A DNA stretch of 64,000 nucleotides from Streptomyces sp. NBC_00271 (GTDB lineage Bacteria > Actinomycetota > Actinomycetes > Streptomycetales > Streptomycetaceae). A program made the position numbers and the translations under genes. The DNA lies in assembly GCF_036178845.1 (NCBI RefSeq), contig NZ_CP108070.1, forward strand, positions 11,532,001-11,596,000. Reading direction: 5' to 3'. Below are positions 1-9,476 of the stretch, piece by piece (the first letter of the stretch is position 1; each line of letters opens with the position of its first letter). The notes beneath the pieces were generated by a model. It saw only the letters and a list, made by a program, of their open reading frames with translations, had not been told where the DNA came from and ran no database searches.

Positions 1-127
1 CGCAAGTGAATGCCAACGGCGACAGGCCGTCACGTACTGTGCCTCGCCGCGGCAGGACAGCCGAGCTATGAGGGCCCAGCCCCGGTTCGAAGATGGATGA
101 GGTTCCGTTCACCGCCCTGGAGGAACC

Positions 128-1689
128 GTGACCCATATCGCAGACAAGGCGCAACCGACCAAGGCCCTGAACGGGCGGATGCTGATGGCGGCCGTGGTAT
201 CTGCAGTTAGCGGACTGCTGTACGGCTACGACACGGGCATCATCTCCGGCGGACTGCTGCAGATATCCAAGGAATTCCACATCGGGAACGACATGAAGCA
301 GGTGATCGCCGCCGCGATCCTGCTCGGCGCCGTGATCGGCGCCCTAGCCTGCAGCCTGCTGTCCGCGCGCATCGGCCGGCACCGCACGATCCTGCTGATC
401 TGCGTGGTGTTCATGATCGGCAGCGTGAGCAGCTCGCTCGCCCCCACCGCGGTGAGCCTGGCCCTGGCCCGGGTGGTGCTTGGCTTCGCCGTCGGCGGCG
501 CCACCCAAACCGTGCCCATGTACATCGCCGAGCTGGCCCCCAAGGCGATCCGCGGACGGCTCGTACTCTGCTTCCAGCTCGCCATCGGCGTTGGCATCGT
601 CATCGCGACGCTCGTGGGCGCGAGCCAGGCTGTGTCGTGGCGGGATGCGATCGGCGCGGCGGCCGTACCGGCACTGGTGATGTTTCTCCTGCAGCTGCGC
701 CTGCCCGAGAGCCCGCGGTGGTTGGTGTCCTCAGACACGGCCGCGTCGGCGTGGACGAGGCCGTAAGGGTGCTTGAGGACATACGGCCCGATGGCTACGA
801 CATCTCCTCCGAGCTCGAGGAGTTCGTCGCCTTGGAGGGACGCCAGCAGCGGACCAGCAGACGCAACCGCGGGTGGAGCGGTCTGTGGCAGCCATGGGTG
901 CGCCCGGCTTTGGTGGTCGGCTGCGGCATCGCCGTCTTCACCCAGCTGTCCGGCATCGAAATGATCATCTACTATGCCCCGACCATCCTGACCGACAACG
1001 GCTTCTCCAAAACGACCGCGCTATCGGTCAGCGTGGCGCTGGGCATGACCTACCTGGTGATGATGGTGGTTGGCCTGGTGATCGTCGACATGGTCGGGCG
1101 CCGTCGGTTGACCCTGGTGATGGTGCCCGGCGCGGCGGTCAGCCTGTTCGCCCTCGGAGCCTTCTTCATCACCGGCCACGCCACCCGTGACTACGTGCCA
1201 GTCATCGTCGCCTGCCTGCTGGCGTTCATGTTCTTCAACGCTGACGGGCTCCAGCTGATGGGCTGGCTGACCGGCTCCGAGATCTACCCGCTGTCGGTGC
1301 GTGCCGCCGCCACAAGCGTGCAGTCGGCCACGCTCTGGAGCACGAACCTGCTGATCACGCTGACCCTGCTGATGATGATCAGCATCTTCGGTGTGGGCCA
1401 GGTGTTCTGGATTTACGGGATGTTCAACGTCGCGGCGTGGCTGTTCGTATGGCGGCGAATGCCGGAGCTCACCGGGCACAGCCTCGAAGACATCGAGAGG
1501 CACCTGAAGAGCGGGAAGTTCCGCCCTCGCGACTTCGCCCGCGTCTCAGGCGAACCACGTGGCAAAGTGCGGCTCCGAACCGCTTGCAGAGGTCGGAACG
1601 CAGGGTCAGGGCGCGGGCCACTCCACTTGAACTTGCGATGGGGTGGTGTCACCTCGCGTCCGCCCGTCTACGCTCCCATGCCCTGGTAG
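128..1689 (+). pseudogene. Sugar-porter MFS transporter, frameshifted
   Basis: Inner-membrane proton-coupled sugar uptake protein of the sugar porter branch of the major facilitator superfamily. The GTG start at 128 follows GGAGG. The first part (128 to about 750) carries the early helices with YGYDTGIISG and RIGRHR. It then runs into a premature stop at 766. The rest continues one frame away from about 750, with QLSGIEMIIYYAPTI and the inter-domain loop, and ends with a LEDIERHLK tail typical of the family. One frameshift near 725-755 therefore breaks an otherwise near-complete gene, either by mutation or by a sequencing error. The last 40 or so residues look like read-through into the neighbouring transposase remnant, so the native stop was probably lost. 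Confidence 0.8.
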
Positions 1690-2195
1690 CCGGCATCCGC
1701 GAGGATCTCCATGAAGGAGCCGCCGGACAGGAGTTGGGGCAGTCCCAGCTGCCGGGCCTGGGTGATGTCGGCGCAACTACCCGGCCGAACCGGGCTGCAG
1801 AACAGCACGCGCCCCTCGGCGTCCGTGAGGACCATGGACTTCACCGCGTTCTGCTTGGTCTTTCCGGAGACGAATTTGTCCCGGTCCTTGCGGCCTGCGG
1901 CCGGGCGTCGCACCCGGATCTCCGTGCCGTCGACGATCCCGGTCCGACCGTCGGCGCCCAGATACTCGACGACCTCGGCGAGAGTACACAGCCGGACGTC
2001 CGGCGCGACGGTGCATCCCCGCTGCGCGAGCAGGGGCCGCACCTCGCCGATGGCGCGTGTGATGGTGGAGCGGTCCACACCGAACCAGCAGGCCAGCACG
2101 TCATGTGTAGTGCCATGCCGCAGACTCACCAAGGTGGCCAGCAGCCGGTCGACGAAGACGAACCTGTGCTCCGCCCCGGCTCCTACAGCCCGTCG
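1668..2195 (-). pseudogene. IS5-type (DDE_Tnp_4/HARBI1-like) transposase remnant
   Basis: Remnant of a DDE transposase. It has an N-terminal helix-turn-helix (GVDRSTITRAIGEV), then IVDGTEIRVRRP with the first catalytic Asp, and LADAGYQG with the second Asp. It stops directly after that motif, so the C-terminal third with the catalytic Glu is missing. Upstream the frame stays open toward 2195 without an obvious start, so the 5' end is lost too. The fragment lies between the broken transporter and the broken nuclease and probably caused the truncation of both. Confidence 0.75.
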
Positions 2196-2213
2196 GCCGG
2201 CCGGGACGATCTG

Positions 2214-3508
2214 AAAGTGGAGTCGTATGTGCTCCCGGTCGGTGCTGCCACACCGTCACTGAAAGAGTTGCAGAGCGGGCAGGGAGTGCAGCAGCTGAGG
2301 GAACTCGCCGCGAAGGCGGAGCCGAGGGTGGGGCTGGCGCGGGAGACGGTGGGTCCGGCTGCCTCGTACGCGCCCATATCCCGCAGAGCCTCGGGCACGG
2401 TACAGGCCTCGGAGGCCGCGAGGTCGGCCCGGGCTGGGATCACGGCTCCGCAGCCGGCTCGGACGATGACGTTCGAGGAGTGCAAGAAGGGGCTGGGCAG
2501 CGACAAGAAATTCTTCGTGAAGTCCCGGTTCGCGGTGTGTGACGGGGCGTCGTTCCTGCAGACCTGGGTGCGCAACCGCCAGGTTGTCGGCGAGAGCGCG
2601 TCAACGTTCGTGTGGTCGGCACGATCGCGAAGAACAGCCGCACGATCGATTTCCGGTACTACTTCACCGACTTCGCGACGACCGGCACGACCGGCGCCGC
2701 GTCTATGCCGATCACGACGAAGGGCAACATCCCGCAGAGCTGGCCAGCCGGGGCGCGCTACACCCGGGGCGGGAACGCGCCGGGCACGAAGACGTTCGCG
2801 GAGCTGAAGGCGCTTCGCACGTTCCATGAGACGGTGAACGCGAAGCCGGGGCAAGGCAGCGGCAACTCGGACCTGCTCTTCTCGGTGTACGAGCCGGCCA
2901 TCAGCTACACGCCTCCGGCCCCGTGGACGCTGCGCGGGGACATGGGCGGCAAGCTGTTCATGCTCGCGCCCCGATGGGATGCCGCGTCGTACCTGGCCAA
3001 CTCCACGGGCGGCGGCAGCAACCCGGCGAAGAAGGGCGCGGCCACCTTCAGCTACCTCACGACGCTCGTTCTGAGCACGAAGCAGGGAGCAGAGGAACGA
3101 GCCGAGGCCGCGCACATCAGGACGGCGTTCATCAACCCGCAGGACACCAAACCGTACATGTCGGCGAAGAAGGTGCCCGGCCAGACAGTGGAGGACCCTC
3201 TGCGCCGCACGGTGAGTGCCACCCGCAGGGACAACAACCGCAAGGCGGCAGTCAAGCAATGCAGACGGTACTGGGGCGCCAACTACACCATCGGAGGCAA
3301 GGAGTGCGACGAGTACCCCTTCGCAACCACCTACGAGGGGGCCGCAGAACACGACTATGACCCCGAAGTCCGGAAATTCAACTTCTCGGTGAAGCCGATC
3401 CCGAAGGACGACAACCGGGCCGGCGGGAATCTCCTGCAAGGCTTCTACGGCAACAACCGCACCATCGACGGAGACAACGACGGCTTCATCGTGAAGATCG
3501 TCACCTGA
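2214..3508 (+). pseudogene. NucA/NucB-type secreted DNase, truncated and frameshifted
   Basis: The C-terminal part (about 3270-3505) shows the hallmark of the NucA/NucB deoxyribonuclease family: CDEYPFATTYEGA followed by GNNRTIDGDNDGFIVKI. Upstream is a long extracellular-type region with paired cysteines. The reading frame changes near 2600: the segment with FEECKKGLGSDKKFFVKSRF is in one frame and everything from ERVNVRVVGTIAKNSR onward is in another. No signal peptide remains, because the 5' end runs into the transposase remnant at about 2200. The intact protein was probably a secreted nuclease. A shortened product from a later start (2612) is possible but would lack export signals. Confidence 0.7.
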
Positions 3509-3571
3509 CCTGGTGCCACCAGGTGCCGGGGCGGGGCAGTGCCGGGCGCTGCCCCGTCCCACTTCGCGTGA

Positions 3572-4039
3572 TCAGGATCCAGCGGGCCAGAACTGGACGA
3601 GATAGCGCTCGACCCCCGTGCCGGTGCCCTCACCGCCGGACAGAGCGGCAGCCTCAGCCCGGCCCGCACAGCTCACCTGGACCTGCCACGTACCGCCGGA
3701 ATCGGCCAGCGTGATGACATCGTCGGCTCGGCCCAGGCCCATAGACCACACCGCCACCTGGCCGCTGGTCGATTCGAAGTCGGCTTCGGCCTGCTCGTCC
3801 CAACTGGCTGGGTCTTGTTCGGGCGGCGGGCCGTCCCACACTTCGACCGTGACGGCGGCGGTGTGGGTGTGGCCACCGCTGGTGATGTCCAGCCGTCCCC
3901 GATGAGTGCTGAGGAATGTGTCGTAGTCGAAGTCGTCAGGGAACGGCACCGGCAGGTCCGCGTCATCGGACTCCTGCAACCCGAACGCGTTGTACCCCAC
4001 ATCCGCATCGATGTGCTGCTTGCGGACAAGCTCTGCCAT
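3572..4039 (-). CDS. Hypothetical protein, 155 aa
   Basis: I do not recognise a family. The ATG at 4039 was chosen because GAAGGGA lies six bases upstream; a longer frame reaches 4066. The product is acidic, with no signal peptide or membrane segment. It begins MAELVRKQHIDADVGYN and has a central stretch with alternating hydrophobic residues that suggests a beta-rich fold (AAVTVEVWDGPP, GTWQVQVSC). It is convergent with the broken nuclease gene at 3508, and about 290 bp of apparently noncoding DNA separates its start from the next gene. Codon usage looks native for Streptomyces. Confidence 0.6.
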   Translation of the reverse strand: MAELVRKQHIDADVGYNAFGLQESDDADLPVPFPDDFDYDTFLSTHRGRLDITSGGHTHTAAVTVEVWDGPPPEQDPASWDEQAEADFESTSGQVAVWSMGLGRADDVITLADSGGTWQVQVSCAGRAEAAALSGGEGTGTGVERYLVQFWPAGS

Positions 4040-4329
4040 GAGCGTCCCTTCGACGTCACGCACCACTGGTCATCACCAGGGATCGTAGATCCCGTCCCGT
4101 GCCTACCGCGCCCAGACAGCCGGTCGCCCGGACGCGGTTGGCTCGCGGCCTTGATCCTCAGAGGGCGATACGCAATTTGATGTTCGGTTCGTGATTGCGG
4201 GTTGAGCGAGGTCGGCGGGTCGGGTGTCCGCGTCGGGGCTCGGGAGCCGGGCTGGGTGAACGTGTCCGCCGATCCGGAGTGAGTCTGGACGATGTGAGCC
4301 CGTCGAGTTGTTGTGGCACCATCCCCGTT

Positions 4330-5235
4330 GTGGATGACCCTACGCATGACGTGGATTGGTCCGGCCTCTTCCATGCCTTGGGCCCCGCAGGCGACACGCC
4401 GCGGCATCTGGCTGCTCTCCTCGGCGACGATGCGGAGGCTTTCGTCGACGGGTATTCGCACCTGTGGTCGGCGACGCTTCGTCGCGAGGGCAAGGCCTGG
4501 CCTGCGACGGCGCCCACCGCGCTGCTTGTCGCCGAGCTCCTGGACAATCCGCTGCTGGGGCCGGATGATCCCTCGTTGCCCGATGCCATGCTCGCCTATC
4601 TGTACGAGGTCGGCGTCGCCGCCGACCTCGGAGACCAGGCTGGGGAGATTCGTGCTCGGGTCAAGGACCGCGCACCGGAGCTGCGGGCCTGGACTGCTGA
4701 GTACGTGTCGACCGATGCGGATGGCAGGGCGGGGATGTGGCGGGACGGCACGGGTCTGGGTGAACTCGTCCTCGATCAGGCGGCGCTTGCCTGCTTCGAC
4801 CTGGTTCCCGCGCTCCTGCGGCGAACACTGCCGTACCTCGCGTCGGAACGCGCCAGGCGCAGGACATGCGCCGCCGCAGCTGTCGGGTCGCTGGCGCGGC
4901 ATCCCGTAGCCTCCGCGCAACGTCCGGAGCTGCTGAAACAGCTGACGTCGATGGTCTGGGCCGCCGATTCCTCGCACGACCTGGCGACGATTTTGATCGC
5001 CATTGGCCACCTCGACGGCGACACGCGCCCCTGGCTGGCTGACCCGCATGCAGGCGTTCGGGCCTGCGCGGCCCTGGCGCCCAACCTTGCCGGCGACGAC
5101 ACAGCGAACCAGCTGCTGATGGAACTGGCGCGGTCGCCGCAAGCCTTCGGCAAGTCCTTTGGCGATCTGGCACCACCCCTGCAGCTCCAGTCCAAGTCGT
5201 ACCAGGACCTGCTCACAGGCCGACGCGCGAGCTGA
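4330..5235 (+). CDS. HEAT-repeat-like protein, probably C-terminally truncated
   Basis: Cytosolic, Leu/Ala-rich helical protein of about 301 residues. The start is placed at GTG 4330 (V-DDPTHDVDWSGLFHALG) because upstream residues are low-complexity; an open frame begins at 4195. The sequence fits an actinomycete group with an opening (DWSGLFHAxGPAxDTPxHL) followed by HEAT-like helical repeats used for protein contacts. As I recall, members are usually longer. The stop here lies about 20 bp before the left inverted repeat of an IS3 element, so the C-terminus may have been cut by that insertion. No catalytic motif is visible. Confidence 0.6.
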   Translation: MDDPTHDVDWSGLFHALGPAGDTPRHLAALLGDDAEAFVDGYSHLWSATLRREGKAWPATAPTALLVAELLDNPLLGPDDPSLPDAMLAYLYEVGVAADLGDQAGEIRARVKDRAPELRAWTAEYVSTDADGRAGMWRDGTGLGELVLDQAALACFDLVPALLRRTLPYLASERARRRTCAAAAVGSLARHPVASAQRPELLKQLTSMVWAADSSHDLATILIAIGHLDGDTRPWLADPHAGVRACAALAPNLAGDDTANQLLMELARSPQAFGKSFGDLAPPLQLQSKSYQDLLTGRRAS

Positions 5236-5285
5236 TGCCCGGTGTCCGCGACGGGGGCTTCCACCTTGATCGCGGACATTGGTTG

Positions 5286-6175
5286 TCATGCGGTGGTGGC
5301 CGGCGTAGTTGATCTTTGTTCGAAGGCGACCGGTGCGAGGTAGCTGATCGTGGAGTGCCTGCGCGGGTGGTTGTAGAAGCCGAGCCAGCGGAACATCGCG
5401 AGCCGTGCGGCGCGTTCGGTCGGCCTGCCATGACGGCCGGGCAGGATCTCGCGCTTCGGTGAGGCGAAGAACGACTTGGCGGCTGCGTTGTCCGCCGGGG
5501 TGCCGACCGCCCCCATGGACGGGCGGATCCCGGCCCGGTGGCAGGCGTCGGCTGGCGCCTTGGCCCCGTATTGAGCCCCGTAATCGCTGTGGAAGATGAC
5601 ACCGTCCACCCGGCCGCCGCGGATGCGGACGGCGGCCTGGAGCGCGTCGGTGACGAGTTCGGCCCGCATGTGATCAGCCATCGACCAGCCCAGCAGGCGA
5701 CGGGAGTACACGTCGATGACGGTGGCCAGATGCAGGAACTTCCCGCCCGCGATGGGCAGGTAAGTGATGTTACCGGTCCAGGCCCGGTTGGGGACGGATG
5801 CGGTGAAGTCACGCCGCAGCAGATCGGGCACCGCCTGGGCGGCGGGGTCCGGGGTGGTCGTGCGGTGCCGGCGCTTCAGCCTCCATCCCTGGATGGCGTG
5901 TTGGCGCATCATCCGTTCGATGCGTTCCGGTTCACCACCAGGCCGTTCGCGCGGAGTTCGGCGGTGATCCGCTTGGCCCCGTACGTCTTCCCGGACTGCT
6001 CGTGGACCTTCCGTGTCCGCCGGGTGAGTGCAGCGTCCGCGGCCTGTTTCGCGGCGCGGGCCGGGGCGGTCTTCAGCCACCGGTAGAACCCGGACCTCGA
6101 CAAATACAACACGGTGCACAGCCGCTTCACGCCGAAGGCGCCATGGTGGTGGGCAACGAACTCGAAGCGGCTCAC
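5286..6175 (-). pseudogene. IS3 OrfB transposase, frameshifted and catalytically mutated
   Basis: Retroviral-integrase-fold transposase (rve) with an HTH_21-like N-terminus. It begins near GTG 6175 (VSRFEFVAHHHGAFGVKRLC). The frame breaks near 5920, where RANGLVVNR should continue as KRIERMMRQHAIQGWRL. The catalytic triad is damaged: the first Asp is Asn (WTGNITYLP), the second is intact (FHSDYGAQY) and the Glu is Lys (DNAAAKSFFASPKRE). Both substitutions are single G-to-A changes on the coding strand. Even with the frame repaired this enzyme should be dead. Confidence 0.85.
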
Positions 6176-6195
6176 CAGTTCGTCTCGCCCGCAAA

Positions 6196-6456
6196 TTACT
6201 TGGCCGCCTGGCGCAGGATGTCGCGTTCCATCTCCAGCTCGCGCACCTGCTTGCGCAAGGCTTCGATCTCCGCGTCCTTCGCCGACTCCGCCACGGCCTC
6301 GGGCCGCGCGGCCTCGTCCGCCGCCTTGATCCACTGCCGCGGCGTCTCGTGGTTCACACCCAGTTCGGCGGCCACGCGCGAGACAGGCCGGCCCGACGAA
6401 CGAGCCAACGCCACCGCGTCGGCCCGGAACTCCGCCGAGTATTTGTAGGTCCTCAC
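6196..6456 (-). pseudogene. IS3 OrfA (helix-turn-helix), nonsense-truncated
   Basis: Transposase OrfA, the DNA-end-binding subunit. It has an HTH (SRVAAELGVNHETPRQWI) followed by a leucine-zipper-like helix (EIEALRKQVRELEMERDILRQ). Translation stops after RQAAK. The next bases would read on as FAGETNW, the usual OrfA tail, so a Tyr codon appears to have become TAA. This adds to the damage seen in OrfB and marks the element as inactive. Confidence 0.8.
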
Positions 6457-6515
6457 CCGGGACTCCTCTTCCTGGACTCAAGATCCAGGGTCAAGGTGTC
6501 CACGATCAAGGTGGA

Positions 6516-6798
6516 GGGCCCGGTGACCTGTCGAGCGTGCGAAGAGTGCGCCGAGGGCATGATCACCGATGTCGTCCTCGACGAACCGTTCCGCGACTGC
6601 GAGCTGGGCACCAGGGCGCTGTCGCATCTGCGCTGCCAGCATCCCGGTGTCACCTGGCACACCACGCTTGAGAAACGTCTCAGTCGCGAGCTGCTGCAGC
6701 GGATGCGCATCCCCAAGGCAGCCGTGGGAGGGAATTGCTCCCGCCTCGGTCTGCCGTCGTTGCCTCCGCCAGCAGTTGAGCGGTACCAGCGGTACTGA
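6516..6798 (+). pseudogene. GNAT-type acetyltransferase C-terminal fragment
   Basis: An open frame with no start of its own begins at the right end of the IS3 element and ends at a stop at 6796-6798. It carries VVLDEPFRDCELGTRALSHL, like the acetyl-CoA-binding GxGT region of GNAT N-acetyltransferases, then HPGVTWHTTLEKRLSRELLQRM. Loss of everything before the CoA loop suggests that the IS3 insertion removed the 5' half. Family assignment rests on this motif alone. The next 300 bases (6799-7104) show nothing I can support. Confidence 0.45.
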
Positions 6799-7104
6799 GG
6801 TTGATCCCCTGAACACCGGGTTTCATGCGACAAGTGACATCGTACGTGAGGCAGGTCGGCCAACTGCCCGGCGCTCCGGCGGCCGCTGCCGACGCACGGG
6901 CGGCCGACGTCGATGCCGCATTGCTCGGGGCGTGGCGGTCACGATCACTGATTCCTGCCTGCTGGATCGGCCGGGCTTCTGCGGCGGGCCACCGTACTGC
7001 CCGTGCCGACGAGCACGCGTGGACAGCCGCTCGCCGGCGGGTGGGCTCCTGACGGCTTCGCAGACCTCCGCGCCTCTCTGGGCTCATGGCGTCAGCGGAT
7101 CGTG

Positions 7105-7400
7105 GGGCTGGGGCGGAGTTGGGCTTTCGGCCGTTGGGCTAGGGAGCTCCTGGGTGCTGCGCGTGGCCGAGTTCGGTTACGGGTGTGCCTCCGCTGGGAC
7201 GACAACTTTGCGTAACTCTCGACTGGTTTCGGCATTGCCGTCGGCACAGCCTCCGCGTACACGGTCGTCGTCATCGGTCTGCTCGCGGACCGCGCGTCCG
7301 GGCTGCCGGGTGCTTGGTGTGAGGCGGACTCCGACTACGTGCTTGCCGGAAGGCACCCTCGCTCGTACTGCGGCGACCGCAGGCCAGGGGCGGCGCTGAG
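7105..7400 (+). pseudogene. Degenerate IS5-type transposase N-terminal remnant
   Basis: The conceptual translation with stops ignored gives LRWDDNFA-stop-LSTGFGIAVGTASAYTVV and then LLADRASGL, followed by a decayed stretch. This matches the N-terminal helix-turn-helix region of Streptomyces IS5/Tnp_4 transposases (LRWDDTFAQLAxGFGIxxxTA). An in-frame TAA and later decay show it is dead. I see no gene between 7400 and 7673. Confidence 0.5.
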
Positions 7401-7673
7401 GGGGCGTGTTCTGGGGGTGCCGGGCGGCAGGGCTGAGTCGACGTGCCGGGGGTATCCGAAGCAGGTCCAGGCGCGGCGTCTTGAGAAGGGAGTGTCGAGC
7501 AGGGCGCGACGGAGCGCATCAACCAACTCGCCGGGAGTCCCCAGGGGCGACGGTTGGCCGAACAGGCGCGTGGAGCCGCTGCCGACCCGCGTCGCCGGGC
7601 CCAAGTCCGACGCCTGCTGGGAAAGCTTTGTGGCCATCGCTGACCGCACTCACCTCATCGAGGAAGGATCGTC

Positions 7674-8123
7674 ATGGAAGGTTCGTCGCTCCGGGCAGTG
7701 GGCTGGGCGCGCACGCTGCCCTTGAACAGCGAAGTGAAGACAGCCCGTGACTGGGCGCGTGAGCATTTGGAGGCGCTGGGCTGGTCCACCGCTGCTCCGC
7801 AGACGGTGGACGCGGTACTGCTCACTGTCTCGGAGCTGGTGACCAATGCGCACCGGCACGCGCACAGCAGTGCACAGTTGGTGATGACCTGCGACGACCA
7901 TTGCCTGCATGTCTCGGTGCACGACAAGTCCGGCGACCTGCCGGTTCCTCGCGAGGCCGGCACCGAGAGCCTTGGCGGGCGCGGCATGTTCCTCGTGGAC
8001 GCCATGGCCGACACATGGGAGGCGCACCCGTGTCCCCACGGGAAGTCGGTCAGCGCATGTTTCCGCGCGCCCGGCGCGAAGGCGCACGAGGTTGACGCGC
8101 CGGCGCCGTCAAGACACCAATAG
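7674..8123 (+). CDS. RsbW-like anti-sigma/ATP-binding regulatory protein
   Basis: Serine-kinase-like ATPase of the HATPase_c_2 (RsbW/SpoIIAB) type, 149 residues and cytosolic. GAGGAAGG lies just before the ATG. The N-box is ELVTNAHRHA (about residues 55-64) and the G-box is GGRGMFLVDAMAD (about 101-113). In Streptomyces, single-domain proteins of this kind usually phosphorylate anti-sigma antagonists or bind a sigma factor. Their partners are often SpoIIE/PP2C phosphatases, and two of those occur in this window (34148 and 56072), although not adjacent. It stands alone, followed 60 bp later by a small zinc-ribbon protein. Confidence 0.85.
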   Translation: MEGSSLRAVGWARTLPLNSEVKTARDWAREHLEALGWSTAAPQTVDAVLLTVSELVTNAHRHAHSSAQLVMTCDDHCLHVSVHDKSGDLPVPREAGTESLGGRGMFLVDAMADTWEAHPCPHGKSVSACFRAPGAKAHEVDAPAPSRHQ

Positions 8124-8183
8124 ATCTCCGTTGCTGCTCCGGGCGCCCGGCAGCGGTCGCTGTCCACTCGTCCGGGAGAGGTC

Positions 8184-8426
8184 ATGGCGGAGAAGACCGA
8201 AGACCTGCAGGCCAACCGGTTCTGCAAGGTGTGTGGTACACCAGCCGGAAACGGGAAACCGTGCGAGCACTGCGAGACTGTCCTGGATGTTCCGGAAGAC
8301 GCAGGGCGGGTCGAAGACGAAGGCGCGGTCGTACGACGGGACTTCGAGGGACGCGGCGAGCTGTCGGTCCGCAGCTGCGGGAGCTGTTTCCGGATCTCGC
8401 ATCGCCACAGCGGGTCCTTGAACTGA
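8184..8426 (+). CDS. Small zinc-ribbon-like protein
   Basis: 80-residue protein with a good ribosome site (GGGAGAGG) before the ATG. It has CKVC (14-17) and CEHC (28-31), the spacing of a treble-clef or zinc-ribbon site, and a third pair, SCGSC, near 64-68. It is charged and cytosolic, with no signal peptide. It lies 60 bp after the RsbW-like gene on the same strand and may be co-transcribed. Function is unknown. Confidence 0.55.
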   Translation: MAEKTEDLQANRFCKVCGTPAGNGKPCEHCETVLDVPEDAGRVEDEGAVVRRDFEGRGELSVRSCGSCFRISHRHSGSLN

Positions 8427-8524
8427 CGCTGGCGGTCGGTCTTCGGGTCAGCTGACGCGTACTTCGACCGTCCACGCCCGCGTCCGCGAGCGGTCCAGGG
8501 CGGTGACAGCCTGAACAACATCCT

Positions 8525-8955
8525 GGACCGCGCCCCACAGCAGGAAGAAATGAAGTGGGTGGGGGTGGGGCCGGCCGGGTGGTGGCGAGGGGATCGGGTG
8601 CCTCGGGTGTCCTCGCGCGCGACGGCAGGGCCGCGCGCGTCGCCGGGCAGACAAGGCCGCCCGGCCGAACTCCGCTACCGCGTCGGCGACTTCAAGTGCT
8701 GGGCACGCAGCCGGTCCCGCGACCTCCGGCGCCACCGACCTGGACTGAACGGCCCGCTGTGCGGGTGGCATCACTGCCCCCGTGTCCTTGCGCAGCAGGG
8801 ATGCGGTGCGTCCGGCGCAGAGATCGTGGCTGGCGGCCGGTCGGTGGGTTCGCAGTGCCGGCTGCTGTTTTAGGCGAGTCGGGGTCGCGGTGGTGCAGCT
8901 CTACGCCCCCGGACCACGCCCCAAAGCAGGAAGAACAAGGAAGTGGGTGGGTGGA
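8525..8955. repeat. Imperfect direct repeat pair in a gene-free stretch
   Basis: The segment from 8525 (GGACCGCGCCCCACAGCAGG, then AAGAAATGAAGTGGGTGGG) recurs from 8911 (GGACCACGCCCCAAAGCAGG, then AAGAACAAGGAAGTGGGTGGG). Weaker similarity continues for roughly 80 bases after each (GATCGGG, then CTCGCGCG). The copies are about 386 bp apart in the same orientation. The stretch 8427-9139 contains no gene I can support. The right copy lies upstream of a TniB remnant, so both could be the end of a decayed transposon. Confidence 0.45.
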
Positions 8956-9139
8956 CAGGTCCCGGGCGGCGGGCGAGAGGATCGGGCGCCGCCGGTGCTC
9001 CTCGCGCGTCGGCCGGGGCCGCCGCGCTGCGCCGCCGTCAGAGCGGCGACGTCGGCGCGCTACCCACGGACAACCCCCTCCACCATGATCAACCAGAAGA
9101 TCATCCCATCCGGTCAGCCAAACGTGACAGTGCCGGTCG

Positions 9140-9395
9140 GCGGTTTGGGCGCCGGTGGTGGTGCGGGGGTTGAGGCGGTGGATTTCGTCGATGAGGACGA
9201 GTTGGACGTCGGAGGCGGTGTAGGTGTGGCAGACGGCGTCGGTGATCTGGGTCTGGGGCATGCGGGTGGTTGTGGGGATGCCGAGGTAGCGGGCGAATTC
9301 GGTGATGAGGGTTTTCGCGGTGGCGCCGGGCGGGACGAGGACGTACGCGACGGGTGCCGAGGCGTGGGCTGATCCGGGCGGGGGAAGCGCGCTGT
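9140..9395 (-). pseudogene. TniB-like transposition ATPase remnant
   Basis: The conceptual translation reads VAYVLVPPGATAKTLITEFA, then RYLGIPT, then ITDAVCHTYT, then VQLVLIDEIHRLNPRTTTGA. This is the middle of an AAA+ ATPase of the TniB/IstB-like transposon helper class, with the Walker B box LVLIDEIH. The Walker A part upstream and the C-terminal third are missing. It is a relic of a Tn5053- or Tn7-like element; no TniA or TniQ partner is visible nearby. Confidence 0.6.
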
Positions 9396-9476
9396 ATCAG
9401 GTCCGCGAGCGCAGGATCGAACTCCAGGGCTTCGTTGAAGTCGAACGGGCAGGTGCTGTCTCGTTGTCCGCGGTCA

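Larger units (their letters stand above)
5254..6521 (-). mobile_element. Decayed IS3-family element
   Basis: The inner part of the terminal inverted repeats is TCCACCTTGATCGCGGACA at 5260-5278 and TGTCCACGATCAAGGTGGA at 6497-6515 (18 of 19 bases complementary). Similarity continues a few bases outward to about 5254 and 6521. Inside, orfA and orfB lie on the minus strand in the usual IS3 order. The element lies between a probably truncated HEAT-like gene and a GNAT remnant. I could not identify a target duplication, so flanking DNA may have been deleted after insertion. Confidence 0.75.

Noticed and set aside
2183..5289. Long minus-strand open frames (459 and 538 codons) across the nuclease and HEAT-like genes
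   Set aside because: They are antisense to genes with recognisable motifs, are Arg/Gly/Pro-rich low-complexity translations, and lack ribosome sites. High G+C leaves such frames open by chance.
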